NCBI GenBank assembly: GCA_963930645.1
Contig: OZ005653.1
Coordinates: 215,764,684 to 215,828,683 of the forward strand
Origin: Salticus scenicus
Taxonomy: Eukaryota > Arthropoda > Arachnida > Araneae > Salticidae
Length of the DNA: 64,000 nt
Direction of reading: 5' to 3'
The position numbers and the translations under genes are program-made. Within the stretch, counting starts at the first letter, position 1, and each line of letters begins with the position of its first letter. The notes under the pieces are model-generated. The model was not told where the DNA came from and searched no databases. It worked only from the letters and a program-made list of their open reading frames with translations. Below are positions 32,966-44,932 of this stretch, piece after piece.

Positions 32966-33856
32966 TAACGTCTACACTAATGACACATATTTTAATGAAG
33001 TTTTAAACAATTGTACATTTATTGAAAAGAATAATTTATTGTAAGGAATTTATGGGCACAAGTGATGCAGTAGGGAGCGAACAAAGAGGAAATTAGGTAG
33101 CTTAGCTTTGGCGTTATCGTTTGCACGGCCAAACATGACATGCATTGTTGCTTTTACAGCAAAGGCTTCGATCACTGACAACAGCACAATCTAGAATAGC
33201 GCCTTCCAATACTTACAAGAAACATTCAAAAGTTGTCGTCCTCAAATAATATTGAAAAGAATATATGTGATTCTACTCATCAAAAAATATCCGAAAGTGA
33301 AAAAAATATTGGCTGAAATGAATTACAGCGACCATAAAAAATTATCTAATTTAAGCATTTTTTGGTGATTTAGCGCTGTTAGGCGATAAGTTCGCTAGCG
33401 CCGAGATTGCCGTCTATGAACAGAACCACGTTTTACATCTCCGCCAAGCACTCAAAATCAATCGCCTAACAGTGTGAAATCGCCAAATATGCTTAATTTA
33501 ATTTTTTGTGGTCGCTGTAATTCATTTCAGCCTATAATTTTTTCACTTTCTGGTGTTTTATGAAGAGTTGAATCACATATATTTTTTCACATATATTTTT
33601 TAATATATTTTTTTTTGAAGACGACACCTTTTGAATGTTTCCTTGTTAGATGCATAAAGCTGAAGAGCGGTTCGCCAGCTGAAGCTCTTTAACGGCAACG
33701 AAATAACTCCATTTTTCTTTCCTTTCATGTAATTTTTTGTGCCGGCGCCTCACCGGGTAACTTACGTTCAAAATTCCTGTAAATTAAATTATTGTTTTGA
33801 ATAAATTTACTACTGTTGAAAATTTCATTAAAATATCTTCATTAGTGTAGACGTAA
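32966..33856. mobile_element. Fold-back (long inverted-repeat) element
   Basis: Two arms of about 400 bp face each other. The outer ends share ACGTCTACACTAATGA (32968) and its complement TCATTAGTGTAGACGT (about 33838). The inner arms share GAATTACAGCGACCAT (about 33319) with its complement near 33515, and TGTTAGGCGAT with ATCGCCTAACA. ACATTCAAAAG near 33222 pairs with CTTTTGAATGT near 33630. The middle of the arms (about 33060-33200 against 33655-33760) has diverged. The loop of about 75 bp is at 33387-33462. No coding capacity is seen. Confidence 0.8.
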
Positions 33857-34584
33857 TAAATATATATATATATATTGTTTTAGTCGGAGAAACGTTGTAT
33901 CAAAGCCAAGCGAAATGGATTCTGGCCTGGGTTTCTTATGTGAATCTTATTCGTAGCCTAGTTCTCTACCTCTTCTCTAAATTTGTACCATTCACTTAGA
34001 AACATCCTGTATATAAAATCACCTTGCCATATTCCATATAACGGCTGTTTATAATTAAACGATTAATGTAAATTTCATTCTGAATCGAAAATTGAAAGCT
34101 ATTGATTAAACGAATTACTACACAATTTTACATGAACACGATTATTGATATATGCACAAGAAATAACAAAAATAGTTTAAAAAAAATCCCCTAGGCGCAC
34201 TTTGTAAGGAAAATTAGAAAATGTAACAAGCAGAATGATTCATAAGAAAATGATAGACAGTTTCCAGCTTTATTTAATAGTTTTTAATCCGTTTGCATTA
34301 TTTTGGATCCATGGTTAATTTTTTTTTTTTAGTTCCTGTACAAAACGTCCCCTAGTGGATAATTTTTTAACATTTTTTAAAAATATTTGCTATACTCATG
34401 AACACTGCACATACCAAATTTGGTCACGATCCCGCTCACTCATTTTAGCTGAAGAGGGATGTTTAAACGGAAGTTTTGTTTTAATTACTTTGTATAAATA
34501 ATATAATTCAAAGTTATAAACATAGTTTTAAAAACGCATTAAATAATTATGTAAAATTATACCGTTTGTACTTTTTTAAATAGG
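33857..34584. other. AT-rich intergenic DNA
   Basis: Nothing recognised. It includes an (AT)n run at about 33860-33874 and a TTTAGTTCCTGTACAAAACG block near 34330 without an identified relative. Confidence 0.5.
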
Positions 34585-34797
34585 TACAGTCGGTAACAAA
34601 AGTGTCCGAACACTAGCAAAAATTCCTATTCAAAAAAAGTACACTTCATACGGTTTTGTTAAATAAATCCTTGTCGAATCCTGTTCTTAGAGTAAGAAGA
34701 TGATTTGATAAGGATTTATTTAACAAAACCGTATGAAGTGTACTTTTTTTACATAGGAATTTTTGCTAGTGTTCGGACACTTTTGTTACCGACTGTA
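34585..34797. mobile_element. Palindromic TA-flanked MITE (family P), copy 2
   Basis: 213 bp including the terminal TA dinucleotides, with ends TACAGTCGGTAACAAAAG and its complement. It matches the copy at 2871-3087 closely along both arms, with a few differences (ATTCAAAAAAAGTACACT against ATGTAAAAAATGTGCACT in the left arm). Confidence 0.92.
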
Positions 34798-35552
34798 TGA
34801 CATACATAGTCTTCCTGAGTAATTTAACTTTTATTACCGTGAAGTGCTAATAAGTTGCCTGATTTTCAACCAAGTTTGTAACAATATATTCAAAGAATCT
34901 TACTTAACACTTTTTAAATTATATTCATAGTCAAAATGTTAAAGTAACGAGGTTTTATTTAAAATTTTTCCAAGCTGTGTCCTTGGCATAATTTACAGAA
35001 AAATAATAATACTGATGGAGATATGGTGAATAGCGAAATTAATTAATGGTAATACTGTGCAGAGTTTTGAAATGTAGTTCACACTAGGTGAAAATAAATG
35101 TTACTCATTTATTGTTATTTTTGTTGCTGGCAGGTAAGTAAAATTTTCATACGTTCTCGAAATATTCCCTTTAAGTTTGGTGATTTTATTTCTACACTTT
35201 AAACTAAATGTTTTTATTTGTTTGTTTACTTATTTATTTTTAGTTAGTATAATAATTTTAAGCTAAAAATTCTTTAAATATCCATATAATACATTTAAAA
35301 GATGAGCATAGATGTTGTTCCCTCAAAGCCTAGGACTCACTTGCAGGTAATCGCAGTTAAGTCCTACACCAACAAAATTAAATATCCACCATTTGTTGCA
35401 TGATTATTTAAAAACTAAACAAACTAGAATATTCTCCAACAAATGCATAAATTTGGAAGAAAAACGACTTTTTTCTTAACAATAAAGAATAAGCCAGTAT
35501 AAAAGTATGCATAATATACGCAAAAGACCCAATTATCATTAATCAAGTATAT
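34798..35552. other. AT-rich intergenic DNA
   Basis: No gene or element recognised. Confidence 0.5.
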
Positions 35553-36880
35553 AATATAGGTATAGGGAACTTAGGTAATCGTGAAAATTTTCGACCTCGG
35601 TTATTTTACTTTTTTACACGTTTTCAGGTGTGAGGAATCCGAAAATGACAAAATTTGTACGGTGTCTGTCTGTAGGGTGTCTGTTAGTCTTTTAGTCTGT
35701 TAGTCCGTTAGTTTGTTAGTCTGTTACACGATATTACGTTAGTTAGTTACACGATATCTCAAGAACAAATATTCGCAGAGAGGTCAGATCAGTTTTAAAA
35801 TATTACTTTCGACACTGGCAAGAACTCTTTTCATTTGCAACATTCGATTTTAAAAACTTCGTAAGTTGTTAGAAATTTACGATTTTCTTAACATGGGAGA
35901 ATAGGACAAAAATTCACTTAAACGTGCATTAAATGGAAACTTTTTACTGTAAAAATGTGAGACCAGTTTTAAAATATCCGTTTTGATGCCGGAATTAACA
36001 TCAGTAACTATAAATATGCTACTTTGAAAATTTCGCATGTTATTGGAAATTTACAAATTTCTTAACATGGCAGTATAGGGCAAAATTTCGCATAAGCGTC
36101 AATTTTGAGCGATATTTTCATCGTAAAGATGTCAGACTACTTTTGAAATATTATTTAGGACACTGGCATGAATATTAATGACTATGAATTTTCAAATATA
36201 AAAATTTCGTAAGTTATTTGAAATTTACGAATTTCTTAACATGGCAGAAAAGAGCAAAATTTCACATAAACGTCAATTTTGAGGGTTAATTTCATCGTAA
36301 AGATGTCAAACTACTTTCGAAATATTATTTTGGTTACTGGCATGAATAACATAAACTATGATTTTTCCAATTTAAAAAATTCGTGAGTTATTTGGAATTT
36401 ATGATTTACTTAACATGTCAGAATAAGGCAAAATTGAGCTTAAACTTCCATTTTGAGGATCATGAATACATTAAACAACTTCAAAATTACATTTATGATA
36501 TTTCTTTGAACATGATTGAATACAAACATTCTAATAGGAAAATTTCGTAAATTATTAGTAATTTACGATTTTATCAACATAGCGCAATTGTAAATTTTTC
36601 ATATAAATATGAATTTTGAAGATTATTGCATTGGAACTAGTAGCATGAAAACTAAACAACGGAATTGACCCTGATAAAATAAATTAATAGATTAGAATAA
36701 GATAAATATTTCGAAGTGAACTGAGGATAGCCTATTTGGCGGGGATTTCATTCTGTCACTGTATCAATCTTTGGTCAAATTCATTTCTTTTAACGTGATT
36801 ATAATATGTCTCGCACTAGAAATTTATGAGAACATAAATATGATGGGGAACTGAGCAGAGGCCACCTATGCCAACTAGTT
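35553..36880 (-). mobile_element. Family Y repeat, copy 1 (174-bp internal tandem repeats)
   Basis: Collinear with 46726-48157. Read on the minus strand it starts AACTAGTTGGCATAGGTGG, then CAGTTCCCCATCATA, about five internal tandem monomers, then CAGACAGACACC. On the plus strand the tandem marker CTTAACATGGCAG recurs at 35887, 36061, 36235 and 36409 (174 bp apart each time), with a weaker fifth near 36573. The terminal hairpin arm found in copy 2 is missing or degraded here, so the left end is ragged. It preserves the unoccupied CAGTATA site (36071-36077) of the MITE found in copy 2. No coding capacity. Confidence 0.85.
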
Positions 36881-37359
36881 TTTTTTTTTTTTTTTTTATA
36901 ACGTAGGTTATATGAATGAAGGCTAAATGAAAACTGAAGTAAGATTTTGTATAGTAAGAATTTATTGCCGTTTAAATATAAATATAGCATATTCCTTGCT
37001 ATTTCCAATTAAGCTGTTTGTCTGCATAATAATATGTGTTCAATAAAACTCAAATTTCTGATATTAATAACATTTACTGCATATAAGATAAGAATGATCT
37101 ATTTATTGAAACTGAGACTACTATTTAATTTTTTAAGCGCAAGTATTGCTTGTAACAAAATAAAGCATAGAGATTAAATATAGTTTTTATACTGAAAAAG
37201 TTTATTACTTCTTCACAAAATTTTCAATATTTTTTAACTCTATTACAATATTGTAAAATATAACAAATAATTATTGTCTTAGACAAACCCTTCATTATTT
37301 ACGAATTTGTAAACAGCTCTTATATAAAAATGTTATAAAAATTGTAAATCAAGTCTTAG
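36881..37359. other. AT-rich intergenic DNA
   Basis: Begins with the poly-T immediately after family Y. No gene recognised. Confidence 0.5.
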
Positions 37360-38060
37360 AATAATTCGTAATGCATAGTTTTAATATAATCACTTTTAAG
37401 TCTCTATTAGGTAAAAGAAAAAATAAATAAATAAAAACTTATATTTACATACATACATTTGGGAGCAAGCATATAATAGTTTTTTATTTGGATGTTATTT
37501 CACCATAATCAATTTAAACTCACTTAAGAGAAACGGAACGCAATTTACTTTAGCAAAATGAAAAACTTTTTATATTTTAATGAATTATGTGTTAGAAGTT
37601 TTGTTAAATTAAAATATAATACTATGAAACTTTATACTATCCAATTACATTAATTTATTTTTGTTCTATGATACCCTTTTTTTTCTTTTCTATGAATATT
37701 CACTTGAAAAAATCATTTCTAATTTTCTTTATGTGAAAGGACATGTAAAGCATGAAAAAATTTTGGGAACAAAATTAAAAATTAAAAATTACAATGCTGA
37801 ACTATACAATACATTAAACGCTATTAAGAGCATTATTAATATACTTAAACTTTAAGCTACTTCACGTCTAATAAATATTTATGAGAAACGGAATTTTAAA
37901 TTCTAATTATTAAAGTTCAAAAACTTAATACAAGCAAATTACCTTACTTTAACATTAATCCATTAACAATAATTTAAAATTGTAATTAGCTTCCTTATTT
38001 CTAGAATAATAGCTTAAAAGTACTTACATGTATAACGGAGCAATTTGTGAATAAATTTAT
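37360..38060. repeat. Dispersed duplicated segment, copy 2 (empty MITE site)
   Basis: Paralogue of 2200-3110 with landmarks in the same order. The sequence AAAAGTACTTACATG at 38016-38030 is the unoccupied equivalent of the TA at which the family P MITE inserted at 2871. Confidence 0.7.
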
Positions 38061-38229
38061 CTATTTGATATCAATTTGTTTATTTGAAATTTCTCATTTG
38101 TGTTTGAAAAACGCAGTAAAATGATAATTATTTACATACTAATTTAAAAATACATATTAAATTTATCTGTGAGCTGGTAGTTTAGAAAAAAATATATGAT
38201 AGCTGTTTTATTTATAATATATACCTATA

Positions 38230-38640
38230 AGCGGGAGTTTCGTAAAGTCGGATTTTTCAAGGATCGCGAACCAGCTGGTCGCCGAAGGCGGATAGTTTAC
38301 AATATATGTTTAGAGTAATAAAAAAATAATTTAAGTTCAGCCTTGCTTTAAAGCCTGTATAGTAAAATAAAAATCATTTAATTAAGATCATTTTCTTTTT
38401 CAATGGCGCGGCAAAATTTTGTCATAAGTATTCGGCTGGGTGGTCGCGAAATTTATGGCCACTTGGGAAGAAACGCCGAATGAGCGGCCAACGCTAACAC
38501 TACCAAGGACAACGCATAACGAAACGTCCATGCCTTGCCCAGCTTTGCTGCCCAGGGGCTACCTTATGAATGTCGGGGACACTAACCCCCACAACGTAAA
38601 GGCGGCAAAGATCATTATGTGAAAAATTCTGTAAACGCAA
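38230..38640. other. GC-richer islet with a 60-codon frame, unidentified
   Basis: Markedly GC-richer than the flanks, especially 38400-38610. A plus-strand frame at 38440-38622 has normal amino-acid diversity (MVAKFMATWEETPNERP at its start, proline- and threonine-rich, ending KAAKIIM) but no family I can name and no usable upstream exon signal. It could be a fragment of a retrotransposon or an exapted repeat. A GCC-GAA-GGC triloop hairpin is at 38281-38289. Confidence 0.35.
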
Positions 38641-38716
38641 AAATCTGTTGATGAAAAAGGCTTATTTTTTTAGGATTTTTTCTGTAATCAGATAATGCAG
38701 CAATAAATTGAAAACT

Positions 38717-39508
38717 AGTATGATGTGGCCATCACAAGGCATTCTTTTATATAATTTTATGCACCTTCATGTAGTACAGATTATTTATTAAATTATTATT
38801 TATGAAAATTATTTTCAATGATAAATGCAGACGACTTTTATCTGACAGTATTATAACACTAAATGCTGAGAAAGAGTGAATTTTGTGCCAACATCGGAAG
38901 AAATGCGACTTTTTTCATTAAAAAAAATTATAACTGTGTTTTAAATTATTACAGATCTTTCTTTAAACCATCCGTTTTAAAGGCATTGGCGAGATCATTC
39001 GAAAGATGCCCATACTGAAAATGTAAACTCTCTCGGTGGGTACCTACCCCTAGGGGGGGGGGGAGGGGAGGCGATGCTTCCGCATGAACAAACACTTTTT
39101 TTCCTTGTTTACTAATACTATTATCAATAATTCATATTAATTTTACAATCACACGTTAAAAATAACTCCCATTATGTACATTTTGTCTTATACTATCATG
39201 TTAAAAATTTCGAAAAAAATGAGGTCACAACACCACCTTTAGAGCGATTGATCCCCAAATCTAATCAGCACCAGTTCTTGTCAGTGTCCAAGTAAATACC
39301 AAGCTTGGTTAAATTTCGTTCATTTGTTCGGGAGATACACCGTCCACAAAACTGGTGATACACGCACACACACACAGAGACAGACAGACACACGGACAGA
39401 AATATATTTTCTAAAAATATTCAAATCGTGTCCAGGATGTCTGAAAACATGTAAGTCCATAAGAAATTGGAGGTCGAAAATTTTCCCGAATCTAATACAT
39501 TCTTCTTA
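38717..39508 (+). mobile_element. Family X-like repeat, copy 5 (diverged)
   Basis: Follows the family X plan in order: a 5' end TGATGTGGCCATCACAAGG like copy 4, TAAATTATTATTT, AATGCAGACGACTTTTATC, a GTTTTAAAGGCATTGGCGAG block, a G-run box (39053-39075), CCAAGCTTGGTTAAATTTCG, an ACACACACAGAGACAGACAG microsatellite (39363-39392) and a tail with AAAACATGTAAGTC and TCGAAAATTTTCC. The 3' third is strongly diverged from copies 1-3. The mariner element at 39511 sits where the terminal stem-loop would be. Confidence 0.65.
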
Positions 39509-39510
39509 TA

Positions 39511-41117
39511 TATACCGGGTGATCCAAAAGTCAGGACGAACTATAAAAATGAATAATTCGAAAACGAATCAAGATACAAAGATACGGTTTGCACCAAACG
39601 GATGAAAAAGAAGCCGGGTTTTGTGTGGCAACGAAAAAAAAATAGTTCTGTTGGCGACCAACAGATGGCGCTGTCGGATTTCTGATGTAGGATTATGCTA
39701 AGCAACAAACGTTATAAAAAAAGAGCCACTGCAGCAGGTAATGGTAGTTGAAGCTTATATGCATCGAAATGCTGTCCATAGTTGAGAAACCCTTTTAGTT
39801 GAACTGTATTATAATACGGAAAGTGCCACTGCGGCATTGCGAGCATATCGCTACATGAAGGCTATGCGAGATAGCAAAGGACCAATAACGTCTTCTGCAT
39901 TGAGCAAAATGATGAAGAAATCTGAAGCTACACAGGTTCTTTGGCGTCACGTTCAAGAAGTGGACGTCCCTCAACAGCCGTTGTTGTTGCCACGACAGTG
40001 GAGCAGACGGTTCAATCCATGTCGGCGGTTTCTGCACATGGGGAGTGCAGTGCTCGAGAAGTTTCGAGGCAGACAGGAGTGTCATACGGAACTGTCTAGA
40101 AAGCATGGCGAATAACTCTGAAACGGTATCCCTACAAGTTGCAACATAACCAAGAACTGAAACCTCCTGACTTCGACTCTCGCCGAGATTTTGCGAATTT
40201 GGTATTCGATAAGATGGAAGAGCAGCACGACTGGCTTCACACTGTTCTTTGGACAAATGAAGCGCATTTCACACTCTCTGGCGCTGTTAACACCAACAAT
40301 TGTCGAGTATGGGCCACAGAAAATCCACATGCATTTGTTGAGGTACCCTTGCAACAGCCTTAAGTGACAGTCTGGTGTGGCTTCACTGCTGATTTCATAA
40401 TTGGTCCATTTTTGTTCGCGGAAGTCACACAGACGGGTTACAAAACAGTTTCTGTCACTGGTCAGCGATATGCAGCACTGTTAGAGAACAACATTATTCC
40501 TGAACTGCAAGCGCGACAGGCATTCCAAACAGTCACCTTTATGCAAGATGGAGCCCCACCTCATATTGCTCTGACTGAGCAACGCCTGCTACGCTCAACA
40601 TTTGGGGAGGATCGCATTCTCAGTCGCTACTTTAATCACGTATTGCCTCCAAGATCTCCCGATCTGACACCCTGTGACTTTTGGCTGTGGAGATTCTTAA
40701 AGTCAAAAGTGTACTGCGATAAACCGGCATCACTAGCAGCACTGAAACATGCCATCTGCCAAAATGTGTCTGTCATAACGCAAGAAATGCTACTAAATGC
40801 TGTAAACAATGAATCGTCTCATACCTGTGCTTCCGAATGATGGACAGCACATTGAGCAGTTACTTTAGTAGTACTAATTAACTGTAATTGAACTGACTTG
40901 TAAGTTGTCAACATTTTTTCATTTCTAAATCATCTTTTGGTGAAATAAAACATATCGTGCCATCTGTTGATCGCCAACAGAACTATTTTTTTTTCGTTGC
41001 CACACAAAACCCGGCTTCTTTTCCATCCGTTTAGTGCAAACCGTATCTTTGTATGTTGATTCGTTTTCGAATTATTCATCTTTAAAGTTCGTCCTGACTT
41101 TTGGATCACCCGGTATA
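39511..41117 (+). mobile_element. Mariner-like transposon with long TIRs
   Basis: About 1.6 kb. The left end reads TACCGGGTGATCCAAAAGTC and the right end is the complement, ending GATCACCCGGTA, inside a TATA context consistent with a TA target. Inverted homology extends about 158 bp at each end (39513-39670 and about 40958-41115), including GCCGGGTTTTGTGTGGCAAC and CCAACAGATGGC with their complements. Long TIRs are unusual next to the 20-30 bp of classic mariners. It carries a broken plus-strand transposase. Confidence 0.9.
39769..40843 (+). pseudogene. Mariner-type transposase pseudogene
   Basis: Recognisable pieces in order are: a start at 39769 that shifts frame after MLSIVEK; a segment with ATAALRAYRYMKAMR (39822 onward) typical of the N-terminal helix-turn-helix; a frameshift near 39930; a GSLASRSRSGRPS segment (39935 onward); an in-frame TAG at 40097-40099; WTNEAHF with NCRVWATENPH; an in-frame TAA at 40361-40363; VTVWCGF; FMQDGAPPH with the second aspartate; and PRSPDLTPCDFWLW with the third. 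The first catalytic aspartate of the usual W(S/T)DEAHF is asparagine. By my count 42 residues lie between the last two aspartates, longer than DD34D and near the DD41D (rosa/VISITOR) type. At least two frameshifts and two stops make it dead. Confidence 0.88.
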
Positions 41118-43498
41118 TAAAAGGATGTAAAAAAAGGAAAAAAAAAATAATGTCAGAAATAGTAAATCTCATATAAATAAAATATCTGCCCCTTCTATAG
41201 AACCAAAGAGAAATATTTGTGCGTCTGTCTGTCTGCGCTCTGTAGCTCGGACTACTATGAAATCCAAGATGGATTCGTAGAGCTACAAAATTTAGCAAAT
41301 GGTCGGGCTGGACCCTGCAAATGTTCACCTCATCAAGATTTTTTCGATTTTCGAACTTGAATTTTCGAATTTTTATTTTTATTTTTTATTTAACGATTTT
41401 TTATATATATTGATATGTATATAAGACGAACAATATGGCAACCGTACAAATTTCTAGTTAGTGGGAGATGCCCTCATTTTATCAAGCTGCAACAAAATAT
41501 AATTTTATGAATCTGTTTAAATTATTTCTTGGTATAGAACTTTCATAAAATATTTGTAACATGTACACAGATTAAACCTTGCTACGATGCGTATCTTTTC
41601 CCTGACGTTTTCCCAACTTTTTTTATATGGCAATCTTAGATAATTTATTTCCGCGAGACGACAATTATTATATAAATATGGAGATGGAAAGGTGAAGGAA
41701 AAAATTGTGGGACATTTAAAATCTTAAGCTTCCAAAAAATGGTTACAACAAGATAAATGACTTTCAAAACCCGGATGTCGAAACTTTTTAAGAATCTCTT
41801 TTTTTTTTTTTTCTTTTGAAAATATATAAAATAATAATAATAATAAAAAATTGCCTTAGTTTAAAACAATGTTAAAATACAACTAAGTTCGATCTCAAAC
41901 ATAATTATAGTGCCGATCAATTCTAAGACGTTTCAAATTTAGTTTTCGATCAAAGGGTAAATTTACTATTGATAATTATTATCTGTTAATATGGGGAATC
42001 TTAAACAGTCCTAAACATATTATTTTATTTAGTGTTATGTTATATTCCAAATAAATTTCACAATATCCTTCTAAATAATATATACAATACAATACAAATA
42101 TCTATATAAAAATATCTATATATACAATACAAATATCTATATATACAATACAAATATCTATATATACAATATCCTTCTAGAAGGAATTAATAAAATTCTA
42201 TACTAAACCATAACTCTGAAAGAACATTAACTTTGTTTACTTAAAGGGATGAAATATTAATCAAATTGTATACTGAGATTTTTTTACCGTGTAATGCATA
42301 GATGTCAAAGAGTAACATTCGTTATGGCAATACGCCAAAACTTATTAATTTCTTGGCACGAGATTCTGCTTGAATAAAATCTAATAAGTAGATTTTAACG
42401 AGTCAATTACTTTTACATTTTTTTTTTTTTTTTTTTAAGGAGCATAGGAAGCTGCAATTACAATGTAACGTGCAAGAAATATTCCTGCTTAGAAATTGTA
42501 AGACACATTTATAATTTTTAAACTAATTTTCAATGTTATATTTAAGGCTTCCAATATATATATATATATATTGGAATAAACGGAAATAAATACCATATTG
42601 TTTAATAAATATAAATAAGGTTTAAACAGAATTTAATAGGTATGAATAATTTTAATATGCATTAAGTATGTACTTAAAGCAAACATTTAATTTCTCTGTA
42701 AATAAAAATTTGATATAAAAATATTGTAAATTGCTGTCAGTTTTTAACAAAAATTTAAACTAGTTATTGTAACTAAGAAAAAAAACCTTCAATAATTTGT
42801 ACGACTTATATTTATTTATTTATTTTATGAATTCTCTGAATCTATTTCTATATGAATAAAAGTTGACTATACAAAAAACAAACTTTAAAAAATTGGGTTA
42901 AATTCGCTACAATCGACTGTCAGATATATTCGTGAATGCATCGCCTTAATTGGAATGTTGGTTGAGAAGTCTCAAGTTCGAATCCCGTCCTAAATATATT
43001 TCGTTATTTTGAAAATCACTTCGTCATAGAAATCGAAAATTTGCAATATACAATATTAAGTACACATAATTGAAAAAAATCCACAAAGTGCAAGAATTCA
43101 CAACACATGTTCTGGGTTGAAAGAAGACACGACCATTCATCAGGCGAAAAATGTAGGCGTCAGTGCTGCAAACAAAGGGGCAAGTTTTGTATTTATTACT
43201 TTTAAACGCCAGTTCTTGGACGGCTTTTATTTACAATATACGATGGTCAGTTCTTTCCTAATAATTATAGAGCTTAAACAAAAAAGATAAAAACTATCAG
43301 TTTTATGAACAGTACAATATGTGAAAAAAACATCCATTTTCTTAAAAGCAATCTTTGTTTGTCAGGGGATTATCTGGATAGATATAAAAGCATTGGGAAA
43401 TTAAGGAATAGTTCAGGGGTCAAATTCTGGACTAATCACATTTCCCCTTTTAAAGTTTAATTCGTCCAAACCATTAACACATTTTTTAATGTAGTTAA
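41118..43498. other. Intergenic DNA with repeat relics
   Basis: Contains a GTCTGTCTGTCTG microsatellite with a repeat-like flank at about 41215-41335 that may be another X/Y-type relic. ATATCTATATATACAATACAA repeats lie at 42083-42172. A block at 42440-42560 has a paralogue at 45815-45925, sharing TTACAATGTAACGTGCAAGA and AAGACACATTTATAATTTT. No gene is recognised. Confidence 0.45.
42935..42995 (+). other. Possible tRNA-derived relic
   Basis: CCTTAATTGG resembles part of a box A and AAGTTCGAATCCC resembles a pol III box B, about 25 bp apart. No cloverleaf with paired acceptor arms can be drawn, so this is not called a tRNA gene. It may be a SINE head remnant or chance. Confidence 0.25.
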
Positions 43499-44932
43499 TA
43501 CACAGATGGAAAAAAAAATCCCAACACTAGGAATGAGCTGTGATAGATAAACGAAATTTGGTAGGCGTGTTTATACATTTGAAAAATGACGTCGATTCAA
43601 ATTTCGAGCTACGCGCATAAGTGTGGCGCTCGTAGCGACACTATGAACATGCAAATGAGGTTTGATTTAAATAAGCGCTGTAAGGTTCGTGATCGTTATT
43701 TACAGTTGAGATTTGACGTAGTGGGTTAATGTTAGTCAAGGATGCCTCTAAGAAGACGAAGAAGCCATTATCAACAGCTCACTGAGTTTGAACGAGGTCG
43801 GTGTAGTAGGGCTACCAGAAGGTGCGTTTTCTTTCCGCGATATTGCAGAAAGACTTGGCAGGAATGTATCCACTGTGCATGAGTGTTGGCAGCAGTGATC
43901 AAGGGAAGGTACTGCCTCAAGAAGACCGGATTCCGGGCGGCCACGTGGTACTACTGAGAGGGAAGACCGCCGTGTTCGGCGTATGGCTGTGGCTAATCGT
44001 ACTGCGTCTGCAGCAGAAATTCGAGCTGCAGTTGGCACCACAGTGACACAACGAACTGTTACAAATTGGTTACTTGAAGGACAGCTCCGAGCCAGACGCC
44101 CTGTAGCGTGCATTCCACTGACTCCAAACCACTGTCGTTTGCGACGTGAGTGGTGTCAAGTTAGAGCTCATTGGAGGACGGAGTGGAGATCTGATGTGTT
44201 TTCTGATGAAAGCAGGTTCTGCCTTGGTCGCAGTGATAGCCGTGTGTTGGTCAGAAGGAGGCCAGGTGAACGCCTGCTAGCGACCTGTCTGCGGCCTAGA
44301 CACACAGGGCCTACTCCTGGAGTTATGGTTTGGGGAGCAATTTCGTATGACAGCAGGAGCACTCTCGTGGTTATCCCACGCACCCTGACTGCAAATTTGT
44401 ACGTCAGTCTAGTGATACAACCTGTTGTGCTGCCATTCATGAACAGCATTCAAGGGGGTGTTTTCCAACAGGATAACGCTCGCCCGCATACCGCTGTTGT
44501 AACCCAACATGCTCTACAGAGTGTCTACATGTTGCCTTGGCCTGCTAGATCACCAGATTTTTCTCCAATCGAGCACGTATGGGACATCATTGGACGACAA
44601 CTCCAGCGTCATCCACAACCAGCATTAACCGTCCCTGCATTGACCGCCCAAGTGCAACAGGCATGGAACTCCATCCCACAAACTGAAATCCGACACCTGT
44701 ATGACACAATGCATGCACGTTTGCATGCTTGCATTCAAAATTCTGGCGGTTACACCGGTTACTAATGTACCAACTTTTCACACTTGAAATGGCTCTTCTC
44801 GCCAATGGCTCTACCTGTGATCTTGAAACTTTAATCAATTAAATATGTTACCTAGACAAATGTATTGCTAAAATTTCATTACTGTACAATAATTTTTTCT
44901 TGGTGTTGGGATTTTTTTTTTTCATCAGTGTA
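43499..44932 (+). mobile_element. Nearly intact Tc1-like transposon
   Basis: 1434 bp including the flanking TA dinucleotides. The left end is CACAGATGGAAAAAAAAATC then CCAACACTAGG; the right end read inwards is CACTGATGAAAAAAAAAAAT then CCCAACACCAAG, giving an imperfect TIR of about 30 bp. The interior is GC-rich against an AT-rich background and carries one plus-strand transposase frame with only two visible lesions, so this is among the youngest insertions in the window. Confidence 0.93.
43742..44765 (+). pseudogene. Tc1-type transposase, one frameshift and one stop
   Basis: Starts at ATG 43742 (MPLRRRRSHYQQLTEFERGR), the usual N-terminus of this arthropod Tc1 group. One extra base near 43802 shifts the frame, which then continues through the paired helix-turn-helix region (FRDIAERLGRNVSTVH). 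An in-frame TGA at 43896-43898 lies where WQQW.SREG is expected, so a TGG-to-TGA change is likely. From 43899 the frame is open to TAA at 44763: GRPRGTTEREDRRVRR, TVTQRTVTNWLLEG, FSDESRF with the first aspartate, VMVWGAIS, FQQDNARPH with the second aspartate, SPDFSPIEHVWD with the glutamate, and the GGYTGY tail. All three catalytic residues are present. The D-to-E spacing is 32 residues by my count instead of the canonical 34. Span fits the usual length of about 340 residues. Confidence 0.93.

Noticed and set aside
39795..40354. Overlapping minus-strand frames in the mariner element
   Set aside because: Antisense shadows of the plus-strand transposase; no independent motif.
42935..42995. Candidate tRNA gene on the plus strand
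   Set aside because: Only box-like words are seen; no cloverleaf can be drawn.
43748..44113. 121-codon minus-strand frame in the Tc1 element
   Set aside because: Antisense of the helix-turn-helix region of the transposase.
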